A stretch of DNA of 64,000 bases, taken from assembly GCF_047946665.1 (NCBI RefSeq), contig NZ_CP172312.1:2728001-2792000 (forward strand). The letters are read 5' to 3'. The DNA is from Allohahella sp002354735. GTDB taxonomy: Bacteria > Pseudomonadota > Gammaproteobacteria > Pseudomonadales > Oleiphilaceae. The position numbers and the translations under genes were made by a program. Below, piece by piece: positions 17,111 to 25,606 of the stretch. The first letter of the stretch is position 1, and each line of letters opens with the position of its first letter. The notes under the pieces were generated by a model. The model was not told where the DNA came from, searched no databases, and worked only from the letters and a program-made list of their open reading frames with translations.

Positions 17111-20100
17111 TTCGGAGCAGCCTTAACATTTTGCCACAAGGGCACATAAAGTGTTGTTATGAGCCTGGAAAACTCGGGATCCTCTGCCAACATGGAGAAA
17201 TCAGCAAAGGCGCGCTGCAGGTAGCCCTGATCGAATTCAAGCTCCCTGAGGAAAGCGGCCTCTGCAGCTTCCATGTCGAGTATGGGCCCCCTGCTCTCTT
17301 CGTCGCCCATACTCTTGATAGCAGCAAAGCCCGAAGATAGCGCCAGCGGCAGCGGCTTTTTCTCGCCGATGAGCCAGGCGGCAAGCATATCGCGAAAGTA
17401 CACTTCTGCTCGTTCGGCCTCGAGCGGCGTAAAGATTATCGAACCATTCTTGCTAACCAGCTCTGTAGTCATACGGTACCGCCCCATCCCGATAACGGGA
17501 AGGTGAGCGGCAACATGTGTGACCCACCCTTGCATCATCGTTTTGAAGTGATAGGTCGCGGATGACTTACCTGGATTATTGATGAGCGAGGAGGACATCA
17601 GAACCAGACGACACAGCTCGCCGGACTCATTTTCCCGCAGTTCGTCGATGGTATCCTCGACATCCACCGCCATTCCGCCTGACTCAGGAGAATATTCCGG
17701 ATAGCTATAGCTGACCGGGATACGAAGTTGGCTGCAATTCGGCCAGCGTGCGAGTGCCTTGTGATAGCGCCGGTGCAAGTCCTGCATAGGTTCGGCCACG
17801 AGCTCGTGCAGCAAGGCTGCAGTGCTGCCCATGCCAAGTCGCCCCTGGTTTGCCATACGTTCAATGCGGCGGCTTGCCTCTGCCAGCATTTCATCGGGGT
17901 CGGCAGTCGACTTCACAATATCGCCGATCAGCTCGTCCTGTAGCGTCCACTTCGCCAATCCGTCCAACTCGAAAACTTCTGCGTCCTGCTGCTCCCACTC
18001 GGCTAGAGAGAAATCGACGCCAAGCCGATGCTGATAGAAATACTGGACAGGATGCCGAAGAAATCGTGCCAGTTCGTTGAGCTGAATGGGATCAGCCCGA
18101 GCATTTTCGCGGCTGTTTGATATAGCGGCTCGAGTGCCTGCTTCGGTCGGGCTAAGGCTTGCCGTGACATGAGCGCTACGCCAGGTATGATCAAAACTGA
18201 ACAGGGTTCTGCTCGAAAGAATATCAATAATGCCTTCGGACGCAGCCGGATTTGCTGGGCGCTCCCGCTGAGGAAAATACTGTCGACTGAAGGGCTGCAG
18301 AGGGTGCTCTGTCGTAAGCGCCTGTGAAACGGCACCCGCTGGCCTGGTGTTACTGGCGTCCAGCGCCCAGCAAGCGTCGATATGATCACGCAACTGCGCC
18401 ACCAGAACCGACGGCGGCCGCATCGCGTTGTCCTTGATGCTCCGACCGACCCAACTGATGTAGAACTGCTGCCGGGCTGACAGCATGGCCTCCAGAAAAA
18501 GATAACGATCATCCTCCCGGCGCGAGCGATCGCCCGGGCGATAGTCTTTCCCCATCAGATCGAAATCGACGGGCGGACGGCTGCGGGGATAGTCTCCATC
18601 ATTCATACCGAGCAGACAGACATAGCGAAATGGAATCGCTCGCATCGGCATCAGGGTCGCAAAGTTGACGCGCCCAGCCAGAAAACGTTGATTCAGCCCC
18701 TTATCTTCAAGCCCCTCGATCCAGACCTCGCGAACGATGGCAAGCGGAATGTCATGAGCCTTGACCTCTGAGCCATCCTCATCCAGCTGCGCCTCCCGAC
18801 ACGCAGAGTGCCACTGGGCGACAGCGTCCTGAAGCCGGACGAGAACAAGCAGGTCATCTTGACCCTGGGGCGCGAAAAATTTCGCCTGTAGCTCAGCCAG
18901 TCGATCCACCCAGCACTGAGGCGAGCAGTCGGTCTGCAGCAGCTGCCAAAGCCAGTCTAATGCGCTGACAAACTCATCCAGCAGCCCAGCCAGTCGAGCC
19001 TCCAGTCCTCCAATTTCGCCATAAGGCTCAATACCGCACCAGGCCTCGCTATCGCCTAGACTATAGCCGAGAATCATACGCTCAAGGCCAAAGCGCCAGG
19101 TGTTACGATGCATACCTTGCGGCAAGCCAAGTTCCGCCCGCTGAGCGGCATCAAGGCCCCAGCAGATGTTCGCGCCACGGATCCAGGCAAGTAGCTGAGG
19201 CAAGTCGTCCTCGCCGATGTCGAAACGGGCGCGAATAGCGGGAACTTCGAGCAGCGTCATGATTTCGACCGCGCCGAAACGGCTCTCCGGCAATGACAGC
19301 AAACATTCCAGCGCCACCACGATGGGTTGCCGGTGGCGCAGCCCCTGATCTGAGATGCTAAAGGGAATGCTGTAGCGTTCATCTGCATCGTGACGGCCGA
19401 AAACAGCCTGAATTCCAGGGGCATAACTGTTGATGTCCGGCACCATCACCATGATATCCCTTGGGCGCAGGGTGGCGTCGGCACTGAATGCAGCGAGAAG
19501 CTGGTCGTGCAGTATCTCGAGCTCGCGCTGCGGGCTATGTGCGACATGAAAAATGATCGACTGGTCCCTGGTGGGATCTACTGCGGGCCAGTGAGCTCTG
19601 GACTCCTGACATGGCCGCAGCGAGACGATGTCATCCTGCAGCTGATGCAGCAGACCCTTGCCTTCTGGAGAGCGGAAGATGTCCACCCGCTGACCCGCCG
19701 TGTAGAACTGCGAACGATAGGCTTCCGGATCGTCGAACTCGTCGAGCAGGCGGATGTAATCACGCCCCTGCTTACCCCAGGCGGCCAACAGGGGCTGCGC
19801 ATGCAGGTGCATTTCCTTATCGTCGATATCGACAGGCATGGCAGCTTTGCGTTGTGATCGATGCCGCGTCGCTCGCAGGAGGTCCCTATCACTGACAATG
19901 TCCGCCCAGTAGTATTGGCAGGGATTGTGGACACAGAGTACGACCTGCGAGAAACGGCCGAGCACATCGAGCACTTCAAGTGTCTGCTGGGGGAGCGAGG
20001 AGACGCCGAAAACCACGATACGGCGCGGCAGTCCTGGCGGTCGCTCATGCGACATGAGCTTTAGCCCCCTGCTCTTGAAACGCTCATGAATACTCGCGCG

Positions 20101-20748
20101 ACTGCCCGCATAGCCGGGTGCATTCGCCATGTCAGCTATGAGCCGACGCCAGAGTTCCGGCTGCCACTGAAAATCTTCAGGCAGGGGCTTGGGTTCCCCA
20201 CGCGCAGGCCGAATCATGTCAGTGCCGGCTATCCAGTCCGATAGCCAGTCGGCTCTGAAAACCCCGTATTGTTCATACAGCTCGGCTAGCCGCTGAGCTA
20301 ACTGGTAGAGCCGCTGATCGCCCCGTGCACCACCGAGGAATCTTGCAAGCGGGCTGAAGACCTCCTCCTCGGCGAGGTCTGGCAACAGCCTGAAAAGCCG
20401 CCAGACCAGCCTCTCCTTGTCGAACGGCGAGCGCTCCGGAATCCTGTCTTCGGTGAGCACGCTTCTGTAGGCCTGCCAGACAAAACGATGAGGAAGCAGA
20501 AAGCTGTTTGCTGCACTGATGCCGCATCCCCCGCCCTCGTCAGTACTGTTCTCCGCCAGCGCCAGTTTGAGCCACTGGGCGATACCGTTGCTCTGCACAA
20601 GGAACACTTCATTTTCAAGTGGGGGGATGGGATATTGTCTGGTCAGCCAGACCACCATCTGTCGCAGATCTTCGAGATGGTTGGCGTGAATAGCCTGTAG
20701 CCCCACGGGAACGAGGGGCTCTTCGACCGTCGCTAATGCTTGAAACAT
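17107..20748 (-). CDS. recC: exodeoxyribonuclease V subunit gamma RecC
   Basis: 1213 residues from the ATG at 20748 (MFQALATVEEP), which has AGGA seven bases upstream; a 15-residue longer frame is possible. The N-terminal helicase-like module begins with the RecC pattern VFLVQSNGIAQWLKLALAE. The middle has PFSISDQGLRHRQP and the segment RVNFATLMPMRAIPFRYVCLLGMNDGDYP typical of RecC. The C-terminal half is the inactivated nuclease-like module (FLRHPVQYFYQHRLGV). RecC is the structural subunit that splits the strands and recognises Chi. It is the first gene of the minus-strand block that runs through recB and recD to the SMC genes. Its promoter should lie in 20749-20900. Confidence 0.97.
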   Translation of the reverse strand: MFQALATVEEPLVPVGLQAIHANHLEDLRQMVVWLTRQYPIPPLENEVFLVQSNGIAQWLKLALAENSTDEGGGCGISAANSFLLPHRFVWQAYRSVLTEDRIPERSPFDKERLVWRLFRLLPDLAEEEVFSPLARFLGGARGDQRLYQLAQRLAELYEQYGVFRADWLSDWIAGTDMIRPARGEPKPLPEDFQWQPELWRRLIADMANAPGYAGSRASIHERFKSRGLKLMSHERPPGLPRRIVVFGVSSLPQQTLEVLDVLGRFSQVVLCVHNPCQYYWADIVSDRDLLRATRHRSQRKAAMPVDIDDKEMHLHAQPLLAAWGKQGRDYIRLLDEFDDPEAYRSQFYTAGQRVDIFRSPEGKGLLHQLQDDIVSLRPCQESRAHWPAVDPTRDQSIIFHVAHSPQRELEILHDQLLAAFSADATLRPRDIMVMVPDINSYAPGIQAVFGRHDADERYSIPFSISDQGLRHRQPIVVALECLLSLPESRFGAVEIMTLLEVPAIRARFDIGEDDLPQLLAWIRGANICWGLDAAQRAELGLPQGMHRNTWRFGLERMILGYSLGDSEAWCGIEPYGEIGGLEARLAGLLDEFVSALDWLWQLLQTDCSPQCWVDRLAELQAKFFAPQGQDDLLVLVRLQDAVAQWHSACREAQLDEDGSEVKAHDIPLAIVREVWIEGLEDKGLNQRFLAGRVNFATLMPMRAIPFRYVCLLGMNDGDYPRSRPPVDFDLMGKDYRPGDRSRREDDRYLFLEAMLSARQQFYISWVGRSIKDNAMRPPSVLVAQLRDHIDACWALDASNTRPAGAVSQALTTEHPLQPFSRQYFPQRERPANPAASEGIIDILSSRTLFSFDHTWRSAHVTASLSPTEAGTRAAISNSRENARADPIQLNELARFLRHPVQYFYQHRLGVDFSLAEWEQQDAEVFELDGLAKWTLQDELIGDIVKSTADPDEMLAEASRRIERMANQGRLGMGSTAALLHELVAEPMQDLHRRYHKALARWPNCSQLRIPVSYSYPEYSPESGGMAVDVEDTIDELRENESGELCRLVLMSSSLINNPGKSSATYHFKTMMQGWVTHVAAHLPVIGMGRYRMTTELVSKNGSIIFTPLEAERAEVYFRDMLAAWLIGEKKPLPLALSSGFAAIKSMGDEESRGPILDMEAAEAAFLRELEFDQGYLQRAFADFSMLAEDPEFSRLITTLYVPLWQNVKAAPK

Positions 20749-20910
20749 TTGAGATTCCTGACTGCTGGGAGCGGCACCGCTGCTGCCCGACACCTTATAC
20801 TACATTCATTCGGTTCACAGCAGAGACTGGGCCAGCCTAAAGTAGTACAACGACAGCATCCGTCGCAAACAGCGAGCCGGATTCGATCATATTCGAGCCA
20901 CTCATGGTTA

Positions 20911-20927
20911 AACTGGTCTGAACCATC
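20911..20927 (+). promoter_or_regulatory. possible FadR-like operator upstream of ghrA-gcdH
   Basis: AACTGGTCTGAACCATC shares the CTGGTCTGA core of the enterobacterial FadR site, but several outer positions disagree. It also sits inside the inverted repeat ATGGTT...AACCAT (20904-20925), which could be a different operator. The gap between divergent recC and ghrA is about 310 bp; apart from this element and the palindrome GATGAATTCATC (about 20948-20959) I see nothing else in it. Confidence 0.25.
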
Positions 20928-21057
20928 GTAAGGACCTTTATCCATTGATGGATGAATTCATCACACGACTCAATCAGGTTAAAAAATCCATGAAATCTGA
21001 CGGCACTATTTTTCGGCTTACCCAATCGCTTCAGCACAATTCGGTGGGAAAGTAGAC

Positions 21058-22002
21058 ATGAGCGACCGTACCATCCGCCTCGTACTCGCGATTGGGGATC
21101 CTAAGCCAGAGCGCTGGACCGAACCGCTGAAATCATCACTACCGGGAGCCAGTATTGACGTCTTTTCGGAAAATACACCAATTGGTGAAGCAGATTACGC
21201 CATTGTCTGGCGGCCACCCGCTGCATTCTTCGAGCAGCAAACGCGCCTCAAGGCAATCTTCTGTATCGGAGCTGGTGTAGATGGACTCATAGCCGTGCCT
21301 ACCCTGCCAGACGATGTTCCGGTCGTCCGGCTCGAAAATGCTGGTATGGCCGTGCAGATGGCAGAATACGTCGCTTACCAGATCATCGACGTCTCCCGCG
21401 ACATGAGCCTTTACCGCGAACAACAAGCCCGCAGCATTTGGAAACCACAGCGACCTATTGATAGGCCTGCATGGCCCGTCGGCATTATGGGCCTCGGCCA
21501 GATTGGCGGGCGAGTCGCCAAGATGCTCACTCAGCTCGAATATCCCGTACATGGCTGGTCACGATCGCGGCACGAAATCGATCAGGTGCGCAGCTATGCA
21601 GGACAGGGCGAGTTCAAAGACTTCCTGAATGCGAGTCGGATCCTGGTCAATACGCTGCCACTGACTGATGACACCCGAGGCATCATCAATGCTGAAACCA
21701 TCGATCAACTGCTGCCCGAAGCCGTTATCATCAACGTAGGTCGTGGCGGTCACCTTATCGAGAATGACTTGCTCAAGGCGCTAGCCGAGCGACGCGTCAT
21801 GCGTGCAGCGCTCGATGTGTTCGAGAATGAACCCCTACCAGATGAGCATCCATTCTGGCGTGACCCTCATATCCGAATAACGCCTCATGTGGCGGCAACT
21901 ACGCTTCGCAACGAAACAATCGCCCAGATTGCAGACAAGATCCTTGCACTGGAAGCCGGTCGTACTATCACGGGCATCGTGGACCGGCAGTATAATTACT
22001 GA
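21058..22002 (+). CDS. ghrA: glyoxylate/hydroxypyruvate reductase A
   Basis: A 314-residue D-2-hydroxyacid dehydrogenase of the GhrA subgroup. It should reduce glyoxylate and hydroxypyruvate with NADPH to glycolate and glycerate in the cytosol. The catalytic domain begins ADYAIVWRPPAAFF. The Rossmann motif is VGIMGLGQIGGRVA, the Arg is in INVGRGGHLIENDLL, the Glu in DVFENEPLP and the catalytic His in ITPHVAATT. The length matches E. coli GhrA (312). It is 12 bp upstream of the acyl-CoA dehydrogenase gene and probably co-transcribed with it. Start ATG with GGGAAAG upstream. Confidence 0.93.
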   Translation: MSDRTIRLVLAIGDPKPERWTEPLKSSLPGASIDVFSENTPIGEADYAIVWRPPAAFFEQQTRLKAIFCIGAGVDGLIAVPTLPDDVPVVRLENAGMAVQMAEYVAYQIIDVSRDMSLYREQQARSIWKPQRPIDRPAWPVGIMGLGQIGGRVAKMLTQLEYPVHGWSRSRHEIDQVRSYAGQGEFKDFLNASRILVNTLPLTDDTRGIINAETIDQLLPEAVIINVGRGGHLIENDLLKALAERRVMRAALDVFENEPLPDEHPFWRDPHIRITPHVAATTLRNETIAQIADKILALEAGRTITGIVDRQYNY

Positions 22003-22014
22003 CCTGGAGATTTT

Positions 22015-23190
22015 ATGGCTACAGCACACTGGGACGATCTGCTCCTTTTCAATGAACAGCTCGATGAAACCGAAAGGCAGGTACAGCGCAGCATTCGGAC
22101 CTTCTGTGATTCACAGCTCTTCCCCACCATTCTTATGGCAAACCGATTAGAGCGCTTTGACGCGGGACTGTTCAAAGCCATGGGCGATCTCGGCATGTTG
22201 GGCGCCACATTGCCAGAGCTGTACGGTGGGCCCGGTCTTAGTCATGTCTGTTACGGTCTGATTGCCCGGGAAGTCGAACGGGTCGATTCTGCCTATCGCT
22301 CGGCGTTGAGCGTCCAGTCATCCCTGGTGATCTTCCCTATCCTCACCTATGGCTCCGATGCCTTGAAAAAACGTCTGCTACCAGACCTCGCCGCCGGCCG
22401 CAGGATCGGCTGTTTCGGTCTGACAGAACCGGATCACGGCTCCGATCCCGGACAGATGGCAAGCCGCGCCGTGAAGGTCGATGGCGGGTATCGCTTGAAC
22501 GGCGTGAAGACATGGATCACTAACGCGCCTATTGCAGACGTTTTCGTCGTGTGGGCGAAGCTGGATGATCAAATCACCGGCTTCGTAATTGAGCGGGACA
22601 ATACCAGTGACGACGGGCTCACCACGCCGAGAATCGACGGCAAGTTTTCCTTGAGAGCTTCAGAAACAGGATCAATTTTCATGGATGACGTATTCGTCCC
22701 GGATGAGAATAGACTCGATGTCATTGGTCTGAAGGGTCCGCTCAGCTGTCTCACCAAAGCTCGCTACGGCATCTGCTGGGGCGCTCTCGGCGCTGCCGAG
22801 TTCTGTTGGCATGCCGCGCGACGTTACACCATGGAACGCCATCAGTTCGGGCGACCACTCGCTGCCACGCAGTTGATTCAGAAAAAGCTCGCTGACATGC
22901 AGACTGAAATTTCACTAGGCCTGCAGTCGGCATTACAGCTAGGGCGTATGATGGATGCAGGGACAGCCTCACCAGAGGCCGTGTCGATGCTGAAGCGGAA
23001 CAATTGCGGCAAGGCACTCGATATCGCCCGTACTGCAAGGGATATGCATGGCGGCAATGGCATTTCAGATGAGTATCACGTGATCCGACATGTCATGAAC
23101 CTGGAGGCCGTCAATACCTACGAGGGCACCCACGATGTTCACGCGCTCATACTCGGCAAGCTGCAGACGGGGCTACAGGCTTTCAACTAG
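22015..23190 (+). CDS. gcdH: glutaryl-CoA dehydrogenase
   Basis: A 391-residue FAD acyl-CoA dehydrogenase. It would oxidise and decarboxylate glutaryl-CoA to crotonyl-CoA in lysine/tryptophan catabolism, passing electrons to ETF. Family motifs are CFGLTEPDHGSDP, KTWITNAPIADVFVVWAK and, near the end, DMHGGNGISDEYHVIRHV with the catalytic Glu in NTYEGTHDVHALILG. That last block is characteristic of glutaryl-CoA dehydrogenases rather than short-chain acyl-CoA dehydrogenases. Length fits (about 390-395). It follows ghrA by 12 bp with GGAG before the ATG. A rho-independent terminator lies just after the stop. Another acyl-CoA substrate remains possible. Confidence 0.88.
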   Translation: MATAHWDDLLLFNEQLDETERQVQRSIRTFCDSQLFPTILMANRLERFDAGLFKAMGDLGMLGATLPELYGGPGLSHVCYGLIAREVERVDSAYRSALSVQSSLVIFPILTYGSDALKKRLLPDLAAGRRIGCFGLTEPDHGSDPGQMASRAVKVDGGYRLNGVKTWITNAPIADVFVVWAKLDDQITGFVIERDNTSDDGLTTPRIDGKFSLRASETGSIFMDDVFVPDENRLDVIGLKGPLSCLTKARYGICWGALGAAEFCWHAARRYTMERHQFGRPLAATQLIQKKLADMQTEISLGLQSALQLGRMMDAGTASPEAVSMLKRNNCGKALDIARTARDMHGGNGISDEYHVIRHVMNLEAVNTYEGTHDVHALILGKLQTGLQAFN

Positions 23191-23204
23191 CTTTAGCACA
23201 TAAC

Positions 23205-23233
23205 GAAAAAAGCCCCTCGAAAGGGGCTTCTGT
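23205..23233. terminator. bidirectional rho-independent terminator
   Basis: Stem AGCCCCT / AGGGGCT (23211-23217 and 23222-23228) with loop CGAA. An A-tract precedes it on the plus strand, which becomes a T-tract on the minus strand. It lies between the convergent gcdH and PEP-CTERM genes; the T-tract makes it strongest for the minus-strand PEP-CTERM gene. Confidence 0.85.
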
Positions 23234-23260
23234 AGGAGCTGGAACGCTCCAGTTACACGC

Positions 23261-23956
23261 TTACTTGCTACGACGTGACAGTCTCAGAGCAGCAACACCC
23301 AGTGCCAGAAGGCCCAGTGTGGCTGGTGCTGGTACGTCGAGTTCTGTGTCAGGACGCAGATCCAGGTCGAAGTTCAGGTCCCAGTGGTTGCCGCCGGTGA
23401 ACATTGGCGTGCCATTGGCAGAGAACATGTCCAGCCAGGTAGAGCCGCCGAAAGCATCGGTCTTGTCGTTTGCACCAGTACCGATCTGGAATACCGGCAT
23501 TTTACCAATGTTGTCCGGTGCGCCAACCAACTTTGCGAAGTAGGTTGTGGTGTTCACTGTGATCGAGCTGTCTGCAGACAGACCGGTGTAGAACGTCCAG
23601 TCAGCTGTGTTGGCGGATCCACCAGTCTTCACCGGCGCATAGGTATTGGTAAAGCCAGTAAAAGTCATGTCGAACGAGGCATTGATGCCGTACTTGTTCT
23701 GGGCAGAACCAACCAGCTTGGCAGTGCCGTCATCGAACGTAGTCAGTGTGGCGCCGTCCTGGATGCTGTAGAAGTGCGCACAGCCTGACTTTGAACCACG
23801 CAGCAAGGTGCTGGTGTACAGACCGTAAGCAGGATTACCACATGAAGAAGAAGACTGAGCTTGGTTCTTCACGTCATATACGCTGATCACTGCAGCAGAA
23901 GCTGGAACTGAAAGCGCAACAGCAAGAGCGGTCAGAGCAAAACTTTTGATAGTCAT
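23261..23956 (-). CDS. PEP-CTERM sorted exported protein
   Basis: About 231 residues from the ATG at 23956 (MTIKSFALTALAV); an ATG at 23968 is also possible. The Sec signal peptide ends near ASA. The mature part is Gly/Ser/Thr/Asn-rich with few charges and two Cys. The C-terminus is a PEP-CTERM signal: VPAPATLGLLALGVAALRLSRRSK-type tripartite end (VPxP motif, hydrophobic helix, Arg cluster), with Ala replacing the usual Glu of PEP. Such proteins are cleaved by exosortase EpsH/XrtA and attached to or secreted with exopolysaccharide. No exosortase gene is in this window. A sigma-54 promoter precedes it. Confidence 0.85.
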   Translation of the reverse strand: MTIKSFALTALAVALSVPASAAVISVYDVKNQAQSSSSCGNPAYGLYTSTLLRGSKSGCAHFYSIQDGATLTTFDDGTAKLVGSAQNKYGINASFDMTFTGFTNTYAPVKTGGSANTADWTFYTGLSADSSITVNTTTYFAKLVGAPDNIGKMPVFQIGTGANDKTDAFGGSTWLDMFSANGTPMFTGGNHWDLNFDLDLRPDTELDVPAPATLGLLALGVAALRLSRRSK

Positions 23957-24083
23957 GGAAGTTCTCATTTTTAAATAATCCTGCGCAACTGGGTTAAGAC
24001 TCAAGGAAGCCTGCATGCCAATCATTGGCACCTGCAGCTACGACGTTTAGCATTACAGATCTATTCGTTCGTGATGAACATAT

Positions 24084-24099
24084 AGCAACCGCCATGCCA
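24084..24099 (-). promoter_or_regulatory. sigma-54 (-24/-12) promoter of the PEP-CTERM gene
   Basis: Read on the minus strand, TGGCATGGCGGTTGCT matches the RpoN consensus TGGCAYG-N4-TTGCW at every defined position, with GG and GC separated by exactly 10 bases. Transcription would start near 24073 and leave a leader of about 115 bases before the ATG at 23956. The 322-base gap 23957-24278 holds this promoter and its presumed upstream enhancer region; I see no gene in it. PEP-CTERM genes elsewhere are known to be RpoN-dependent through PrsK/PrsR. Confidence 0.75.
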
Positions 24100-24278
24100 T
24101 GTTTACAAGCCCATGAACTAATTGGATATTTGTTCGGCGGGGTCAAAGCAACTGTAAGCGTATGTATAGGAAATTGACAAAACTTAACACGATGAAACGA
24201 GATCGAACGCCATTTTCAGGCTTGTTGGCTCATGCGGCCTCTGCAGCCGCAGCTGTATGATTTTTCGACTGCCGTTTA

Positions 24279-25493
24279 CTACCTATCTGCTTGCAGTAGT
24301 GCTTTCTGTACCGATTGCAGCGCCGTAAGCAGAACAGCCTTCTGGGTTCCGATGTTCATGCGCATAAAGCCGCTACCCGCCTTTCCGAACGTTATTCCCG
24401 GATTCATGCCTATGCCCGCTTCCTTCACGAAAAAATGCTTGAGCTCACGATCCGTCCACCCCCGTGACTGGCACAGGATGCGGCAATCCAGCCAGAGCAG
24501 ATAGGTACCCTCGGAAGGCATCACACTGATCTCAGGTAAGTTAGCCTGTATGAAGCCCGCGACGAAACGCCTGTTTTCTTCAACATATCGCATCATTTCA
24601 TCGAGCCAGGCTTCGCCACCAGCGTAAGCGGCTTCACACGCCGTGAGACTGAAGGGATTGCCGACTTCGATGTGCAGCGACGCGAAAACTTTTGCGAGCG
24701 CCTTGCGTTGGTCTTCGTCATCCACCACCAGCGTTGATAGACCGAGGCCGGGGACGTTAAAGCTCTTGCTCGGTGCCAGGGTCGTGATGACCCGCCCGGG
24801 CTTGTCCGCAAGCAGCGCAAGTGGGGTATGCGTATGCCCCTCAAATACGAGATCACAATGAATCTCATCGGATATCACCAGCATGTCATGCTCTGCAGCG
24901 ATCGAGAGCAGGCGTCGCAGCTCATCACGGTGCCAAACGCGTCCCACGGGATTGTGAGGCGAGCATAGGATCAATATGCGCGCACCCTCTCTGGCGCAAT
25001 GTTCGAGGTGATCAAAATCCAGCTCGTAGCGGTCACCCCTGAGGCGCAAAGGGTTTTCCACAAGGCGGCGGCCGGTGCTCGCTGCAATGTTGAAGAACGG
25101 CGCGTAGACGGGCGTCTGTATAACGATCGCATCTTCAGGTTGCGTCAGCGCAAGCACCGCCGCGTGTATGGACGGCACTACACCTGGCGCAAGCATGATC
25201 GACTGCCGCTCAATCGGGAAGTCATGACGACGTTTGAACCAGTCGATCATGGCCTGATATAGGCTCTCTGGCGCCATCGAATAGCCATAGATCGGATGCT
25301 GTGCGCGCCGAACCAGGGCGTCGCTGACAGCGGGCGGAACGGCAAAATCTGTATCCGCCACCCATAGTGGAATTATGTCATCTGCTCCAAAAACCGCACT
25401 GCGAGCGTCGAATTTGACAGAATTTGTTCCGGCTCTGGCTGTAGGCGCGTCGAAATCGAAAGGCAAGGATGTTCTCCAGTAGAAGTGTGTCAT
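24279..25493 (-). CDS. patB: MalY/PatB family PLP C-S lyase (cystathionine beta-lyase type)
   Basis: About 404 residues; start taken as MTHFYW at 25493, with an ATG three codons earlier also open. Fold-type I aminotransferase-like enzyme. Features are IPLWVADTDFAVPP near the N-terminus, GYSMAPESLYQAMIDW, the substrate motif SPHNPVGRVW, the PLP-binding ISDEIHCDLVF and the Schiff-base Lys in APSKSFNVPGL. The C-terminus has GFMRMNIGT. The MalY/PatB subgroup performs beta-elimination on cystathionine or cysteine conjugates, releasing thiol, pyruvate and ammonia. It stands alone between the PEP-CTERM gene and the permease. Exact substrate unproven. Confidence 0.9.
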   Translation of the reverse strand: MTHFYWRTSLPFDFDAPTARAGTNSVKFDARSAVFGADDIIPLWVADTDFAVPPAVSDALVRRAQHPIYGYSMAPESLYQAMIDWFKRRHDFPIERQSIMLAPGVVPSIHAAVLALTQPEDAIVIQTPVYAPFFNIAASTGRRLVENPLRLRGDRYELDFDHLEHCAREGARILILCSPHNPVGRVWHRDELRRLLSIAAEHDMLVISDEIHCDLVFEGHTHTPLALLADKPGRVITTLAPSKSFNVPGLGLSTLVVDDEDQRKALAKVFASLHIEVGNPFSLTACEAAYAGGEAWLDEMMRYVEENRRFVAGFIQANLPEISVMPSEGTYLLWLDCRILCQSRGWTDRELKHFFVKEAGIGMNPGITFGKAGSGFMRMNIGTQKAVLLTALQSVQKALLQADR

Positions 25494-25606
25494 CGACCCC
25501 ATCGGTCAGGCCACTGTGCAGTCGTGTCTGCCGATGGGCAAAGAGGGGCATGATGGCGTAAAACGGCTCATGCGGAAAGCAAAGTGGGGACGAGGACTGC
25601 CATCTT

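Noticed and set aside
24011..24028. Second sigma-54-like sequence (TGGCATGCAGG) closer to the PEP-CTERM start
   Set aside because: GG and GC spacing is wrong and the -12 element is missing; the site at 24084-24099 is far better.
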